A stretch of DNA of 64,000 bases from Planosporangium mesophilum (GTDB taxonomy: Bacteria > Actinomycetota > Actinomycetes > Mycobacteriales > Micromonosporaceae). Below the pieces are notes generated by a model, which had not been told where the DNA came from, did not search any database, and worked only from the letters and a program-made list of their open reading frames with translations. Position numbers and translations under genes: made by a program. Shown here piece by piece: positions 24,994-32,082 of the stretch. Within the stretch, counting starts at the first letter, position 1. Every line of letters begins with the position of its first letter. The stretch covers positions 62,001-126,000 of the forward strand of contig NZ_BOON01000024.1 in NCBI RefSeq assembly GCF_016863255.1, given 5' to 3'.

Positions 24994-26046
24994 ATGGCAG
25001 CGAACCCCATCGTCATGAACGGCTGGTACATCGGCGCGTGGTCCGACGAGGTCAGCCGTACGCTGATGCAGCGGTGGATCGCCAATCGGCCGGTGTGCTT
25101 CTATCGCCTCTCCGACGGTAGCGTGAACGCCATCGAGGACCGCTGTCCCCACCGCCGCTACCCGCTGTCGCTGGGCCGGCTGGAGGACGACGTCATCACC
25201 TGCAATTACCACGGGTACCAGATCGACGGCTCCGGTACCTGCGTCGGGGTCGCCGAGCAGCCCGACGTCCCGAAGGCCTCGGTGCACCGGTTCCCGGTCG
25301 TCGAGCGGTACGGCATCGTCTGGATCTGGCCCGGTGACCCGGAGCAGGCCAACCCGGACGACATCCCCGACGTCTCGTGGCTGACCGACGAGAACTGGAC
25401 CCACGTGCACGGGGTCGTGCCGCTGAAGGCCCGCCAGGTGCTCCTGGTCGAGAACCTGCTGGACCTGACCCACGAGACGTTCCTGCACCCGAGCAGCATC
25501 GGCAACGCCGCCGTCGCGTCCACCCCGATCGACGTGACCAGCGAGGGCAACAAGGTCTCGTTCATCCGGCACATGATCGGGATCGAGGCGCCGCCGTTCT
25601 ACCGCTCGTCGATGGGCGTGACGACCGACATCGACCGCTGGCAGGACGGCGACTTCTACGCCCCCGGCATCTTCATCCTCAACATCCGGATCGCCCCGAC
25701 CGGCACCGAGGAGCCCGAGGGCTTCCACATGAAGGTCATCTACGGCATGACCCCGGCGACGGACACCGAGACGCACGACTTCTTCGCCCTGGGCCGCGAC
25801 TACAAGATCGACGACGCCGAGCTGTCGGCGTTCCAGCTCAAGCAGCAGCTGGCAGTCATGAAGGAGGACGTCGACGCCCTGGAGATCCAGGAGGTCATGG
25901 TCGCGACCGACCCGGGCATGCTCGAGTCGTCGATCCGCTCCGACGTGGCGGGCATCCGTGGCCGCCGCCTGCTGGAGCGGATGGCCAAGGCGGAGGCGGC
26001 GGCCGCCGCGCCGGCGCGGCCGCGGGCGGCGGTGGCGGGCGCATGA
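24994..26046 (+). CDS. Rieske aromatic oxygenase, large subunit (VanA-like O-demethylase type)
   Basis: 350 residues. Rieske ligands C51/H53 and C70/H73 (DRCPHRRYPL, CNYHGYQ); mononuclear iron ligands in N154-LL-D157-LT-H160-ETFL-H165. The size and single-subunit type suggest the vanillate O-demethylase/phthalate-like group rather than a two-subunit dioxygenase. GAGGAG precedes the ATG. It would release a methyl group (as formaldehyde) or hydroxylate an aromatic acid, feeding LigA/LigB. Its stop overlaps a micro-ORF. Confidence 0.88.
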   Translation: MAANPIVMNGWYIGAWSDEVSRTLMQRWIANRPVCFYRLSDGSVNAIEDRCPHRRYPLSLGRLEDDVITCNYHGYQIDGSGTCVGVAEQPDVPKASVHRFPVVERYGIVWIWPGDPEQANPDDIPDVSWLTDENWTHVHGVVPLKARQVLLVENLLDLTHETFLHPSSIGNAAVASTPIDVTSEGNKVSFIRHMIGIEAPPFYRSSMGVTTDIDRWQDGDFYAPGIFILNIRIAPTGTEEPEGFHMKVIYGMTPATDTETHDFFALGRDYKIDDAELSAFQLKQQLAVMKEDVDALEIQEVMVATDPGMLESSIRSDVAGIRGRRLLERMAKAEAAAAAPARPRAAVAGA

Positions 26047-26126
26047 GCGAGCGAAGCGAGCGAATCATGGGCTCAGCGCACCTCGTGCCTCATGGCGGCA
26101 CCGAGCGCAGCGAGGTGCCGGCATGA
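26043..26126 (+). repeat. interspersed repeat forming a coupled 27-codon micro-ORF
   Basis: Starts at an ATG overlapping the oxygenase stop (ATGA) and reads MSERSERIMGSA, ending in ...ERSEVPA with a TGA that overlaps the ATG of the hydrolase (again ATGA). The GAGCGAAGCGAGCGAAT core resembles repeats common in Micromonosporaceae intergenic DNA. An inverted repeat GCACCTCG/CGAGGTGC (26078-26085, 26111-26118) lies inside. Likely an inserted repeat that preserves coupling, with no protein function expected. Confidence 0.6.
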
Positions 26127-26824
26127 GCACGTTCGTCCTGGTGCATGGGGCCTGGCACGGCGGGTGGTGCTGGGACCGGGTCGCCCCGCTGCTGCGCGCG
26201 GCCGGGCACGAGGTCCACGCGCCGACGCTGACCGGCCTGTCGGAGCGGGCCCACCTGCTCTCACCGCAGGTGGGGCTCGACACCCACGTCGAGGACGTGG
26301 TCCGGCTCATCGACACCCTCGGCCTGACCGACGTGGTACTGGTCGGCCACAGCTACGCCGGCCAGATCGTCACCGGGGTCGCCGACCGGCGGCCGGACGC
26401 GATCGCCCGCCGGGTCTACCTCGACGCGTTCGTGGGCACCGACGGTGAGGCCGCGCGTGACCTGCTGCCGGAGACGGTGGAGCACCACTGGGCCGAGTCC
26501 GCTGCCGAGCAGGGTTTCGGGTGGCTGGTACCGGTACGCAAGCTGTCGGTGCTCGGGGTGACCGAGCAGGCCGACATCGACTGGCTGACGCCCAAGCTCA
26601 CACCGCACCCGTGGAAGACCTACACCGACCCGCTGCGGCTGACCGGCGCGGTCGACGGCGTACCGGCGGCGTTCATCGAGTGCGTCACCTGGATGCGGGT
26701 GTTCGCCGGCCAGGCCGAGCGGGCGCGCGAGCGCGGCTGGCCGGTGCACGACCTGGACACCGGGCACGAGGCGATGGTCACCGCCCCGAAGCCGCTGGCC
26801 GACGTCCTGCTTTCCCTCGTCTGA
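26123..26824 (+). CDS. alpha/beta hydrolase
   Basis: 233 residues. HGAWHGGWCWDRV (oxyanion region), nucleophile elbow VGHSYAGQI and a catalytic-His region DTGHEAM place it in the pyrethroid-hydrolase/EstC-like group. It could cleave an ester or a lactone in the pathway (LigI, the usual lactonase, is not present in the window). Its ATG overlaps the stop of the micro-ORF. Confidence 0.8.
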   Translation: MSTFVLVHGAWHGGWCWDRVAPLLRAAGHEVHAPTLTGLSERAHLLSPQVGLDTHVEDVVRLIDTLGLTDVVLVGHSYAGQIVTGVADRRPDAIARRVYLDAFVGTDGEAARDLLPETVEHHWAESAAEQGFGWLVPVRKLSVLGVTEQADIDWLTPKLTPHPWKTYTDPLRLTGAVDGVPAAFIECVTWMRVFAGQAERARERGWPVHDLDTGHEAMVTAPKPLADVLLSLV

Positions 26825-26842
26825 GACCACTTAGGAGAGATC

Positions 26843-27121
26843 GTGGAGTTCCTCGTCCGGTCCGAGAACCGCCTGCCTCCGGAGACGCCGGCCGAGCGGC
26901 GGGAGGAGTTGCGGGCCGCCGAGCGGGCCCGTGCCGTGGAGTTGCGCGCGGCCGGCATCCTCAAGCGGCTCTGGCGGGTACCGGGCCGCAACGCGACCGT
27001 CGGGCTCTACGAGGCCGAGGACCCGGCCGCGCTGCACGACGCGCTCATGTCGCTGCCCATGGCGCCGTGGCTGGACGTCACCGTCGAGGCCCTGGCGACC
27101 CATCCCCAGGAGCGGAAATGA
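26843..27121 (+). CDS. muconolactone isomerase-like protein
   Basis: 92 residues from a GTG with TAGGAGAG upstream. Length and MEFLVRSENRLPPETP, AERARAVELRAAGILKRLWRVPG, DALMSLPMAPWLDVTVEAL give the ferredoxin-like fold of muconolactone delta-isomerase. That enzyme belongs to the ortho-cleavage pathway, yet this operon carries an extradiol dioxygenase, so it may isomerise a different intermediate here. It overlaps the next gene by 4 bases. Confidence 0.8.
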   Translation: MEFLVRSENRLPPETPAERREELRAAERARAVELRAAGILKRLWRVPGRNATVGLYEAEDPAALHDALMSLPMAPWLDVTVEALATHPQERK

Positions 27122-27300
27122 CCGCCACGGAGACCGGGCGTGAACTGCGCATCACCTTCCGGCAGTACGACGGGGAGATGCTCGGTACCTGCTGGTGCGG
27201 ACTGACGTCCACCAGCGCCCACCCGCGCACACTGTGGGAGTGGCTGGACGACCACGAGCACGCCGTACCCGAGCAGGGGAGTGCCGTCCATGGCAGCTGA
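27118..27300 (+). CDS. 60-residue hypothetical protein of the catabolic operon
   Basis: Its ATG overlaps the upstream stop (ATGA) and it ends inside the ligA start region, so it is tightly coupled on both sides. The sequence has C-W-C-G near residue 26, then HPRTLWEWLDDHEHAV. No signal peptide. I do not recognise the family. Its place in a fully coupled operon and regular codon use argue that it is real. A metal or cofactor handling role is only a guess. Confidence 0.6.
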   Translation: MTATETGRELRITFRQYDGEMLGTCWCGLTSTSAHPRTLWEWLDDHEHAVPEQGSAVHGS

Positions 27301-27649
27301 GAGCAGGTTCGACGTTGCGGGTACGCCGGTCTTCGACGGGCAGACCAGCCGGCGCGGCTTCCGGATGAACAAGCTCTTCATGAGCCTGCGGTTCGCCGAG
27401 AACCGGGAGCGGTTCGGAGCCGACGAGGGCGCCTACTGCGACCAGTTCGGGCTCACGCCCGAGCAGCGCACGGCGGTGTTGGACCGCGACTGGCAGGCGA
27501 TGATCGACCTCGGCGGCAGCATCTTCTACGTCTACAAGTTGGCGATGATGGACGGCAGGTCCATGCAGTACCTCGGCGGGGTCTTCACCGGCATGACCGA
27601 GGAGGAGTTCGTGGCGGCGATGCGGGCGGGAGGACGTTCCGGTGGCTGA
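27290..27649 (+). CDS. ligA: extradiol dioxygenase small (alpha) subunit, LigA-like
   Basis: 119 residues from the ATG after GGGGAG. FRMNKLFMSLRFAENRERFGAD and GLTPEQRTAVLDRDWQAMIDLGG followed by DGRSMQYLGGVFTGMTEEEF are typical of the protocatechuate 4,5-dioxygenase alpha chain, which caps the beta-subunit active site. It overlaps the beta subunit gene by 8 bases. Confidence 0.9.
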   Translation: MAAESRFDVAGTPVFDGQTSRRGFRMNKLFMSLRFAENRERFGADEGAYCDQFGLTPEQRTAVLDRDWQAMIDLGGSIFYVYKLAMMDGRSMQYLGGVFTGMTEEEFVAAMRAGGRSGG

Positions 27650-28487
27650 GGTGATCTGGGGTCTGGCGACGTCGCACGTGCCGTCGATCGGCGCGGCGAT
27701 GGACCGCGGCAAGACCGAGGACCCGAACTGGAAGGCGCTGTTCGACGGCTACCGGCCGGCCCGCGAATGGCTGGCCGAGCACAAGCCGGACGTCGCGATC
27801 GTGATCTACAACGACCACGCCAACGGCATCGACCTCGACATCGTCCCCACCTTCGGGATCGGGACGGCCGACCGGTACGACGTGGCCGACGAGGGTTTCG
27901 GCCGGCGCCCGGTCCCCGACGTCATCGGTGACCCCGAGCTGTCGTTGCACCTGCTGGAGAGCCTGGTCGACGAGGGCTTCGACCTCACCGTCTTCCAGGA
28001 GCTCGACGTCGACCACGGGTTCACCGTGCCGCTGTCGGTCTGGACGCCGGACCCCGGCGACTCCTGGCCGTGCCCGGTGGTACCGCTGCTGGTGAATGTC
28101 ATCCAGTACCCCCAGCCCACCGCCGCCCGGTGCTACGCCCTGGGGCAGGCCCTCGGCCGGGCGATCGCGAGCTACGGCAAGGACGTGAAGGTCGGCATCC
28201 TCGGTACCGGCGGGATGTCGCACCAGCTCGCCGGGGCCCGCGCGGGATTCATCAACGCCGAGTTCGACCGCATGTTCATGGAGGCGATCGAGTCCGACCC
28301 GGCGAAGCTCGCGGCGCTCAGCCGGGAGGAGCTGATCCGCGAGGCCGGCTCCGAGGGCATCGAGATGATCATGTGGCTGATCATGCGCGGCGCCATGAAC
28401 GAGCGGGTGCGCAAGGTGCACTCGCACTACTTCGTACCGGCATCCAACACCGCCGCCGGACTGGCGCTGTTCGACAACCGTCCCTGA
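27642..28487 (+). CDS. ligB: extradiol dioxygenase catalytic (beta) subunit, LigB-like
   Basis: 281 residues from a GTG inside ligA. LATSHVPSIGAAMD carries the first iron-ligand His, VIVIYNDHANGIDLD the second, and GTGGMSHQLAGARAGFIN the conserved C-terminal loop of class III extradiol dioxygenases. It opens a catechol-type acid ring next to the hydroxyls. Protocatechuate 4,5-dioxygenase and gallate dioxygenase share these motifs, so the substrate is not fixed. Last gene before a strong terminator. Confidence 0.92.
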   Translation: MAEVIWGLATSHVPSIGAAMDRGKTEDPNWKALFDGYRPAREWLAEHKPDVAIVIYNDHANGIDLDIVPTFGIGTADRYDVADEGFGRRPVPDVIGDPELSLHLLESLVDEGFDLTVFQELDVDHGFTVPLSVWTPDPGDSWPCPVVPLLVNVIQYPQPTAARCYALGQALGRAIASYGKDVKVGILGTGGMSHQLAGARAGFINAEFDRMFMEAIESDPAKLAALSREELIREAGSEGIEMIMWLIMRGAMNERVRKVHSHYFVPASNTAAGLALFDNRP

Positions 28488-28492
28488 CATTC

Positions 28493-28532
28493 GCGCAGGC
28501 TCCTCCGTCTTCGAAGACGGAGGAGCCTGCGC
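28493..28532. terminator. terminator closing the catabolic operon
   Basis: Perfect 40-base palindrome (20-bp arms beginning GCGCAGGCTCCTCCG), 5 bases after the ligB stop. Confidence 0.88.
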
Positions 28533-28534
28533 GA

Positions 28535-28741
28535 CTATGAGGGCGTCCGGTTGAAGTACGCCCTCCGACCGGGTCGGCACCCACAGCGCGGCCGGCCGGG
28601 ACCGTACGGGCGAGCAGCAGGTAGAGCACGGCCATCAGCGACGACGACCTGGAACGCGGCGAGCGCGTACAACAACCATGCGGTCCAGCGCACCGGCAGG
28701 GGAGCCGCTCCGACCGTACGCTGCTCGTCGATCTCGGCCAC
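28535..28741 (-). pseudogene. possible frameshifted small membrane protein
   Basis: From a GTG with GAGAGG upstream, the frame reads VAEIDEQRTVGAAPLPVRW, then TAWLLYALAAFQVVV. It then turns non-hydrophobic, while the adjacent frame continues AVLYLLLARTVPAGRAVG. Joined, they would make one membrane helix with a charged start, so a one-base shift near 28643 is likely. Alternatively the short unbroken ORF ends at the TAG at 28535. The rest of 28742-28903 has no gene. Confidence 0.35.
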
Positions 28742-28903
28742 TGTGGACCCCTCTCGTGTGATGGCGCCTATGGGCGATGTCAATGGCAAACGTCCGCCCC
28801 CGAGTCCAGAATGGTGCTCGGAGGTGATCGAACGGGAAGGCGTCGGGCGGCGTACCCCGAGGGCAACGAGTTCTGCATCTGCTGGTGAGCCGAGGTGACA
28901 GTC

Positions 28904-29374
28904 ATGTACTCGACACGGGTCTTCCAACACGTGAACGCGCCGCGTCCAGCCGTGTACCGGGCGCTGCTGGATCCGGACGCGATCGCGACGTGGCGGGTGC
29001 CGGACGGGATGAGCAGCCAGATGCACGAGTTCGACGGCCGTGAGGGCGGCGCGTTCCGCGTCTCGCTCACGTACGAGGTGCCGGGCGGCGTCGGCAAGTC
29101 GGCGGTGCACACCGACACGTACCACGGCCACTTCCGCAGGCTCGTGCCGGACGAGCAGGTGGTCGAGGTGCTTGAGTTCGAGACCTCGGACCCCGCGTTC
29201 CAGGGCACGATGACGATGACGACCACGCTGACCGACGTGGACGGTGGGACCGGGGTTGTCGTCGTACACGACGGCCTTCCCGACGCTGTGCCCGCCGCCG
29301 ACAACGAGACGGGTACCCGCATGGCGTTGGCGAAGCTCGCCCGGCTGGTCGAGGCGGAGCAGCGGTCGTCGTAA
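28904..29374 (+). CDS. SRPBCC (AHSA1-like) protein
   Basis: 156 residues from the ATG 7 bases after GAGGT. VFQHVNAPRPAVYRALLDPDAIATWRVPDGM and the GGAFRVSLTYE strand pair are typical of the START-like SRPBCC fold that binds hydrophobic ligands or acts as an Hsp90 activator homologue. Substrate unknown. It is followed by a DinB-type gene, a common pairing. Confidence 0.8.
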   Translation: MYSTRVFQHVNAPRPAVYRALLDPDAIATWRVPDGMSSQMHEFDGREGGAFRVSLTYEVPGGVGKSAVHTDTYHGHFRRLVPDEQVVEVLEFETSDPAFQGTMTMTTTLTDVDGGTGVVVVHDGLPDAVPAADNETGTRMALAKLARLVEAEQRSS

Positions 29375-29403
29375 TCGGCTACGGGAGGAAGGCCGTTGAT
29401 GCG

Positions 29404-29997
29404 ATGCTTCCGACCATGACCGAATCTGATCCGAAGGCGGACCTCCACCGTTACCTGCGGCAGGCCCGGGAGGCCCTGCTGTGGAAGCTCGACGGGCTGT
29501 CGGAGTACGACGTCCGCCGTCCCCTGGTGCCGACCGGCACCAACCTGCTCGGCATCGTCAAGCACGTGGCCAGCGTCGAAGCGGGCTACTTCGGCGCCAC
29601 GTTCGGCCGGCCGTTCGACGAGCCGCTGCCGTGGTTCGACGACGACGCCGAGCCGAACGCCGACATGTGGGCTACCGCCGAGGAGTCGCGGGAACAGATC
29701 GTCGGCCTGTACCGCCGGGTCTGGGCGCACTCCGACGCCACGATCGAGGCGCTGGCGCTGGACGCGATCGGCCAGGTCGCGTGGTGGCCACCGGAGCGTC
29801 GCGAGGTCCCGCTGCACCGGATCCTGGTACACATGATCGCCGAGACCAACCGGCATGCCGGCCACGCCGACATCGTCCGGGAACTCATCGACGGCGCCGC
29901 CGGACTGCGCGACGGCAACGACAACCTGGCGCCGGTCGACTGGCAGCAGCACCGCGACCGGTTGGAGCAGGTCGCGCGGCAGGCCGCCTCGGCCTGA
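29404..29997 (+). CDS. DinB-superfamily (DUF664) protein
   Basis: 197 residues, four-helix bundle. LVPTGTNLLGIVKHVASVEAGYFG and LHRILVHMIAETNRHAGHADIVRELIDG give the three-His metal pattern of DinB/DUF664 enzymes (thiol or mycothiol-dependent transfer in relatives). Start may be the ATG at 29416. Function unassigned. Confidence 0.8.
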   Translation: MLPTMTESDPKADLHRYLRQAREALLWKLDGLSEYDVRRPLVPTGTNLLGIVKHVASVEAGYFGATFGRPFDEPLPWFDDDAEPNADMWATAEESREQIVGLYRRVWAHSDATIEALALDAIGQVAWWPPERREVPLHRILVHMIAETNRHAGHADIVRELIDGAAGLRDGNDNLAPVDWQQHRDRLEQVARQAASA

Positions 29998-30061
29998 TTA
30001 GCCGATCCCCGTGCGCCGCCTCACCGGTCTGCGCGCCGGCACCGTCACTAGGGTCGGTGGC

Positions 30062-30865
30062 GTGACGACCATGAGCGGGCCGGTACGACCGGTAGGGGAG
30101 TTGCTGCGCGACTGGCGCCGGAGTCGCGGGATGAGCCAGCTCGACCTGTCGATCGAGACGGGGGTATCGACCCGGCACCTGAGCTTCGTGGAGACCGGGC
30201 GGTCCCGGCCGAGCCCGGAGCTCATCCTGCGGCTGGCGGACCGGCTCGACGTGCCGCTGGCGGAGCGCAACACGATGCTGCTCGCCGGCGGTTACGCCCC
30301 CGCCTACCCGAGCCACGAGGTGAGTGACCCGCACCTGGCTCCGGTACTGACCGCCGCGCGGCAGCTGCTGCACGGGCACGGGCCGTACCCCGCGGTCCTC
30401 CTCGACCGGCACTGGAACCTCGTCGAGGCCAACCCCGCCGTCGCCGTCCTCACCGCCGGCGCCGCGCCGCACCTGCTCGCTTCACCGGTCAACGTGCTGC
30501 GGCTGAGCCTGCACCCCGACGGGATGGCCCCGCGCATCCTCAACCTGCCCGAGTGGCGCGCGCACCTGCTCAGCCGGTTGCACCAGCAAGCGGTGACCAC
30601 CAACGACGCGGCCCTGTACGAGCTGCACGAGGAGCTTCGCGGCTACCCCGCCGGTACCGACCACGCGCCACCGGCGGGTGACGGGGCTCCGCGCGTCGTC
30701 ATCCCGCTCCGGTACCGCCACGGTGACCGGGAGCTGTCGTTCATCAGCACCACCACGGTGTTCGGCACGCCGCTGGACATCACCGTCGCCGGACTGGCCA
30801 TCGAGGCGTTCTTCCCCGCGGACCCGGCGACCGCCGAGACGCTCCACGCCCTCGCCGCAGCGTGA
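30062..30865 (+). CDS. XRE-family regulator with MmyB-like ligand domain
   Basis: 267 residues. N-terminal helix-turn-helix (LLRDWRRSRGMSQLDLSIETGVSTRHLSFVETG) and a C-terminal domain with LLDRHWNLVEANPAV, the MmyB-type ligand-binding fold. In actinobacteria such regulators usually control a nearby oxidoreductase; the convergent zinc-dependent dehydrogenase is a candidate. The start may be the ATG at 30071. Confidence 0.85.
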   Translation: MTTMSGPVRPVGELLRDWRRSRGMSQLDLSIETGVSTRHLSFVETGRSRPSPELILRLADRLDVPLAERNTMLLAGGYAPAYPSHEVSDPHLAPVLTAARQLLHGHGPYPAVLLDRHWNLVEANPAVAVLTAGAAPHLLASPVNVLRLSLHPDGMAPRILNLPEWRAHLLSRLHQQAVTTNDAALYELHEELRGYPAGTDHAPPAGDGAPRVVIPLRYRHGDRELSFISTTTVFGTPLDITVAGLAIEAFFPADPATAETLHALAAA

Positions 30866-30880
30866 GCCGGCATCAGGCGG

Positions 30881-31837
30881 CTACGCCACCTCCAGCAGGG
30901 TCTTGCCCACGGTGGCGCGCGACTCGATCACCGCGTGCGCGTCGGCGGCCCGGTCCAGCGGGTACCGTTGCCCGAACACCGGCCGGAGCCGGCCGGCCGC
31001 CGCCGCGGCCAGCGCGTTCTCGGTGAACGCGCGCAGCTCGGCGGGCGAGGCCTGCGCCCGTAGTACCGTCACCCCGCGGTCGGTGGCGGCTTCGTCGGAG
31101 ATGCTCGCCCATTCGCCGCTCGCGAGCCCGAAACTGAGCATCCGCCCGCCGCGGCCGAGCAGCTCGAACGCGGATCGACCGATCGCGCCACCCACCCCGT
31201 CGAAGACGACGTCCACCCCGCCGGCGGCCTCCCGTACCCGCTCCGGCCAGTCCGGCTCCAGGTAGTCGACCACCACGTCGGCGCCGAGGTCGCCGGCCAC
31301 CCGGGTCTTTCGCGTACCGCCGGCCGCCGCGACGACGGTCGCGCCGGCGGCCCGGGCGAGCTGTACCAGCAGCGTGCCCACGCCGCCCGCCGCAGCTTCG
31401 ACCAGTACCCGGTCCCCGTCGCGCAGCCCGGCCGCCCGGACCAGCAGCATCGCTGTCCGCCCGTCGGCCAGCAGCGCCACCGCGGTGTCGAGCGCGACGC
31501 CGTCCGGTACCTCGATGAGCGCGCCCGCGTCGACCGCGACGCGCTCGGCATAGCCGCCGCTGCCGCCGGTACTGCCGATGACGCGCTTGCCGACGAGGGA
31601 CCGGTCGGCCTCGCCGCCGACCGAGGTGACCACACCGCCCACGCCGTTGCCGGGGATCATCGGGAGCTCCGCCCGGAACGGTCCGGCACCGCTCGCGCGG
31701 AACTGGGTCTCCACGAAGGTGATGTTGGCGTAGGCCACCTCGACCAGTGCCTGTCCGGGTCCGGCGACCGGATCGGGCGCGTCGCCCTCGACGAGCACCC
31801 CCGGCCCACCGAACTCCGTCAACCACACCGCGCGCAT
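30881..31837 (-). CDS. quinone oxidoreductase-like medium-chain dehydrogenase
   Basis: 318 residues from the ATG after GGAGGGG. MRAVWLTEFGGPGVL at the start, GNGVGGVV, VEAAAGGVGTLLVQLARAAGA (NADPH-binding) and FDGVGGAIGRSAFELL define the zeta-crystallin/QOR group, which lacks the catalytic zinc ligands. Reduces quinones or enones with NADPH. A MerR-type dyad lies upstream. Confidence 0.85.
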   Translation of the reverse strand: MRAVWLTEFGGPGVLVEGDAPDPVAGPGQALVEVAYANITFVETQFRASGAGPFRAELPMIPGNGVGGVVTSVGGEADRSLVGKRVIGSTGGSGGYAERVAVDAGALIEVPDGVALDTAVALLADGRTAMLLVRAAGLRDGDRVLVEAAAGGVGTLLVQLARAAGATVVAAAGGTRKTRVAGDLGADVVVDYLEPDWPERVREAAGGVDVVFDGVGGAIGRSAFELLGRGGRMLSFGLASGEWASISDEAATDRGVTVLRAQASPAELRAFTENALAAAAAGRLRPVFGQRYPLDRAADAHAVIESRATVGKTLLEVA

Positions 31838-31880
31838 CGGACCCCCTCCGCCGACTTGGCTGTCGGGGACCAAGCGTGCA

Positions 31881-31900
31881 ACCTCAACCGTGGTTGAGGT
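31881..31900. promoter_or_regulatory. MerR/SoxR-type operator
   Basis: ACCTCAACC-GT-GGTTGAGGT, a dyad with 9-bp arms. On the minus strand TTGACC (-35) overlaps its start and a 19-base spacing would place the -10 near 31873-31878, the long-spacer layout of MerR-regulated promoters. It is 44 bases before the oxidoreductase ATG. Confidence 0.65.
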
Positions 31901-32082
31901 CAACGTCCCCGGTGCGACCGCTTGATGATCTGGTCGATTTCCGCGCGTCGATACTTGATCATTGATCTTCGTCCGGGTAGCACTTCTGACAGAAGACCGT
32001 CGAGTTGCTGCCTGGAGGAGACTGTGGACGGAACGGCCGGGCCCGACGCGGCGCCGCGTGCCTGGGCGCAGGTGGCTGCGGG

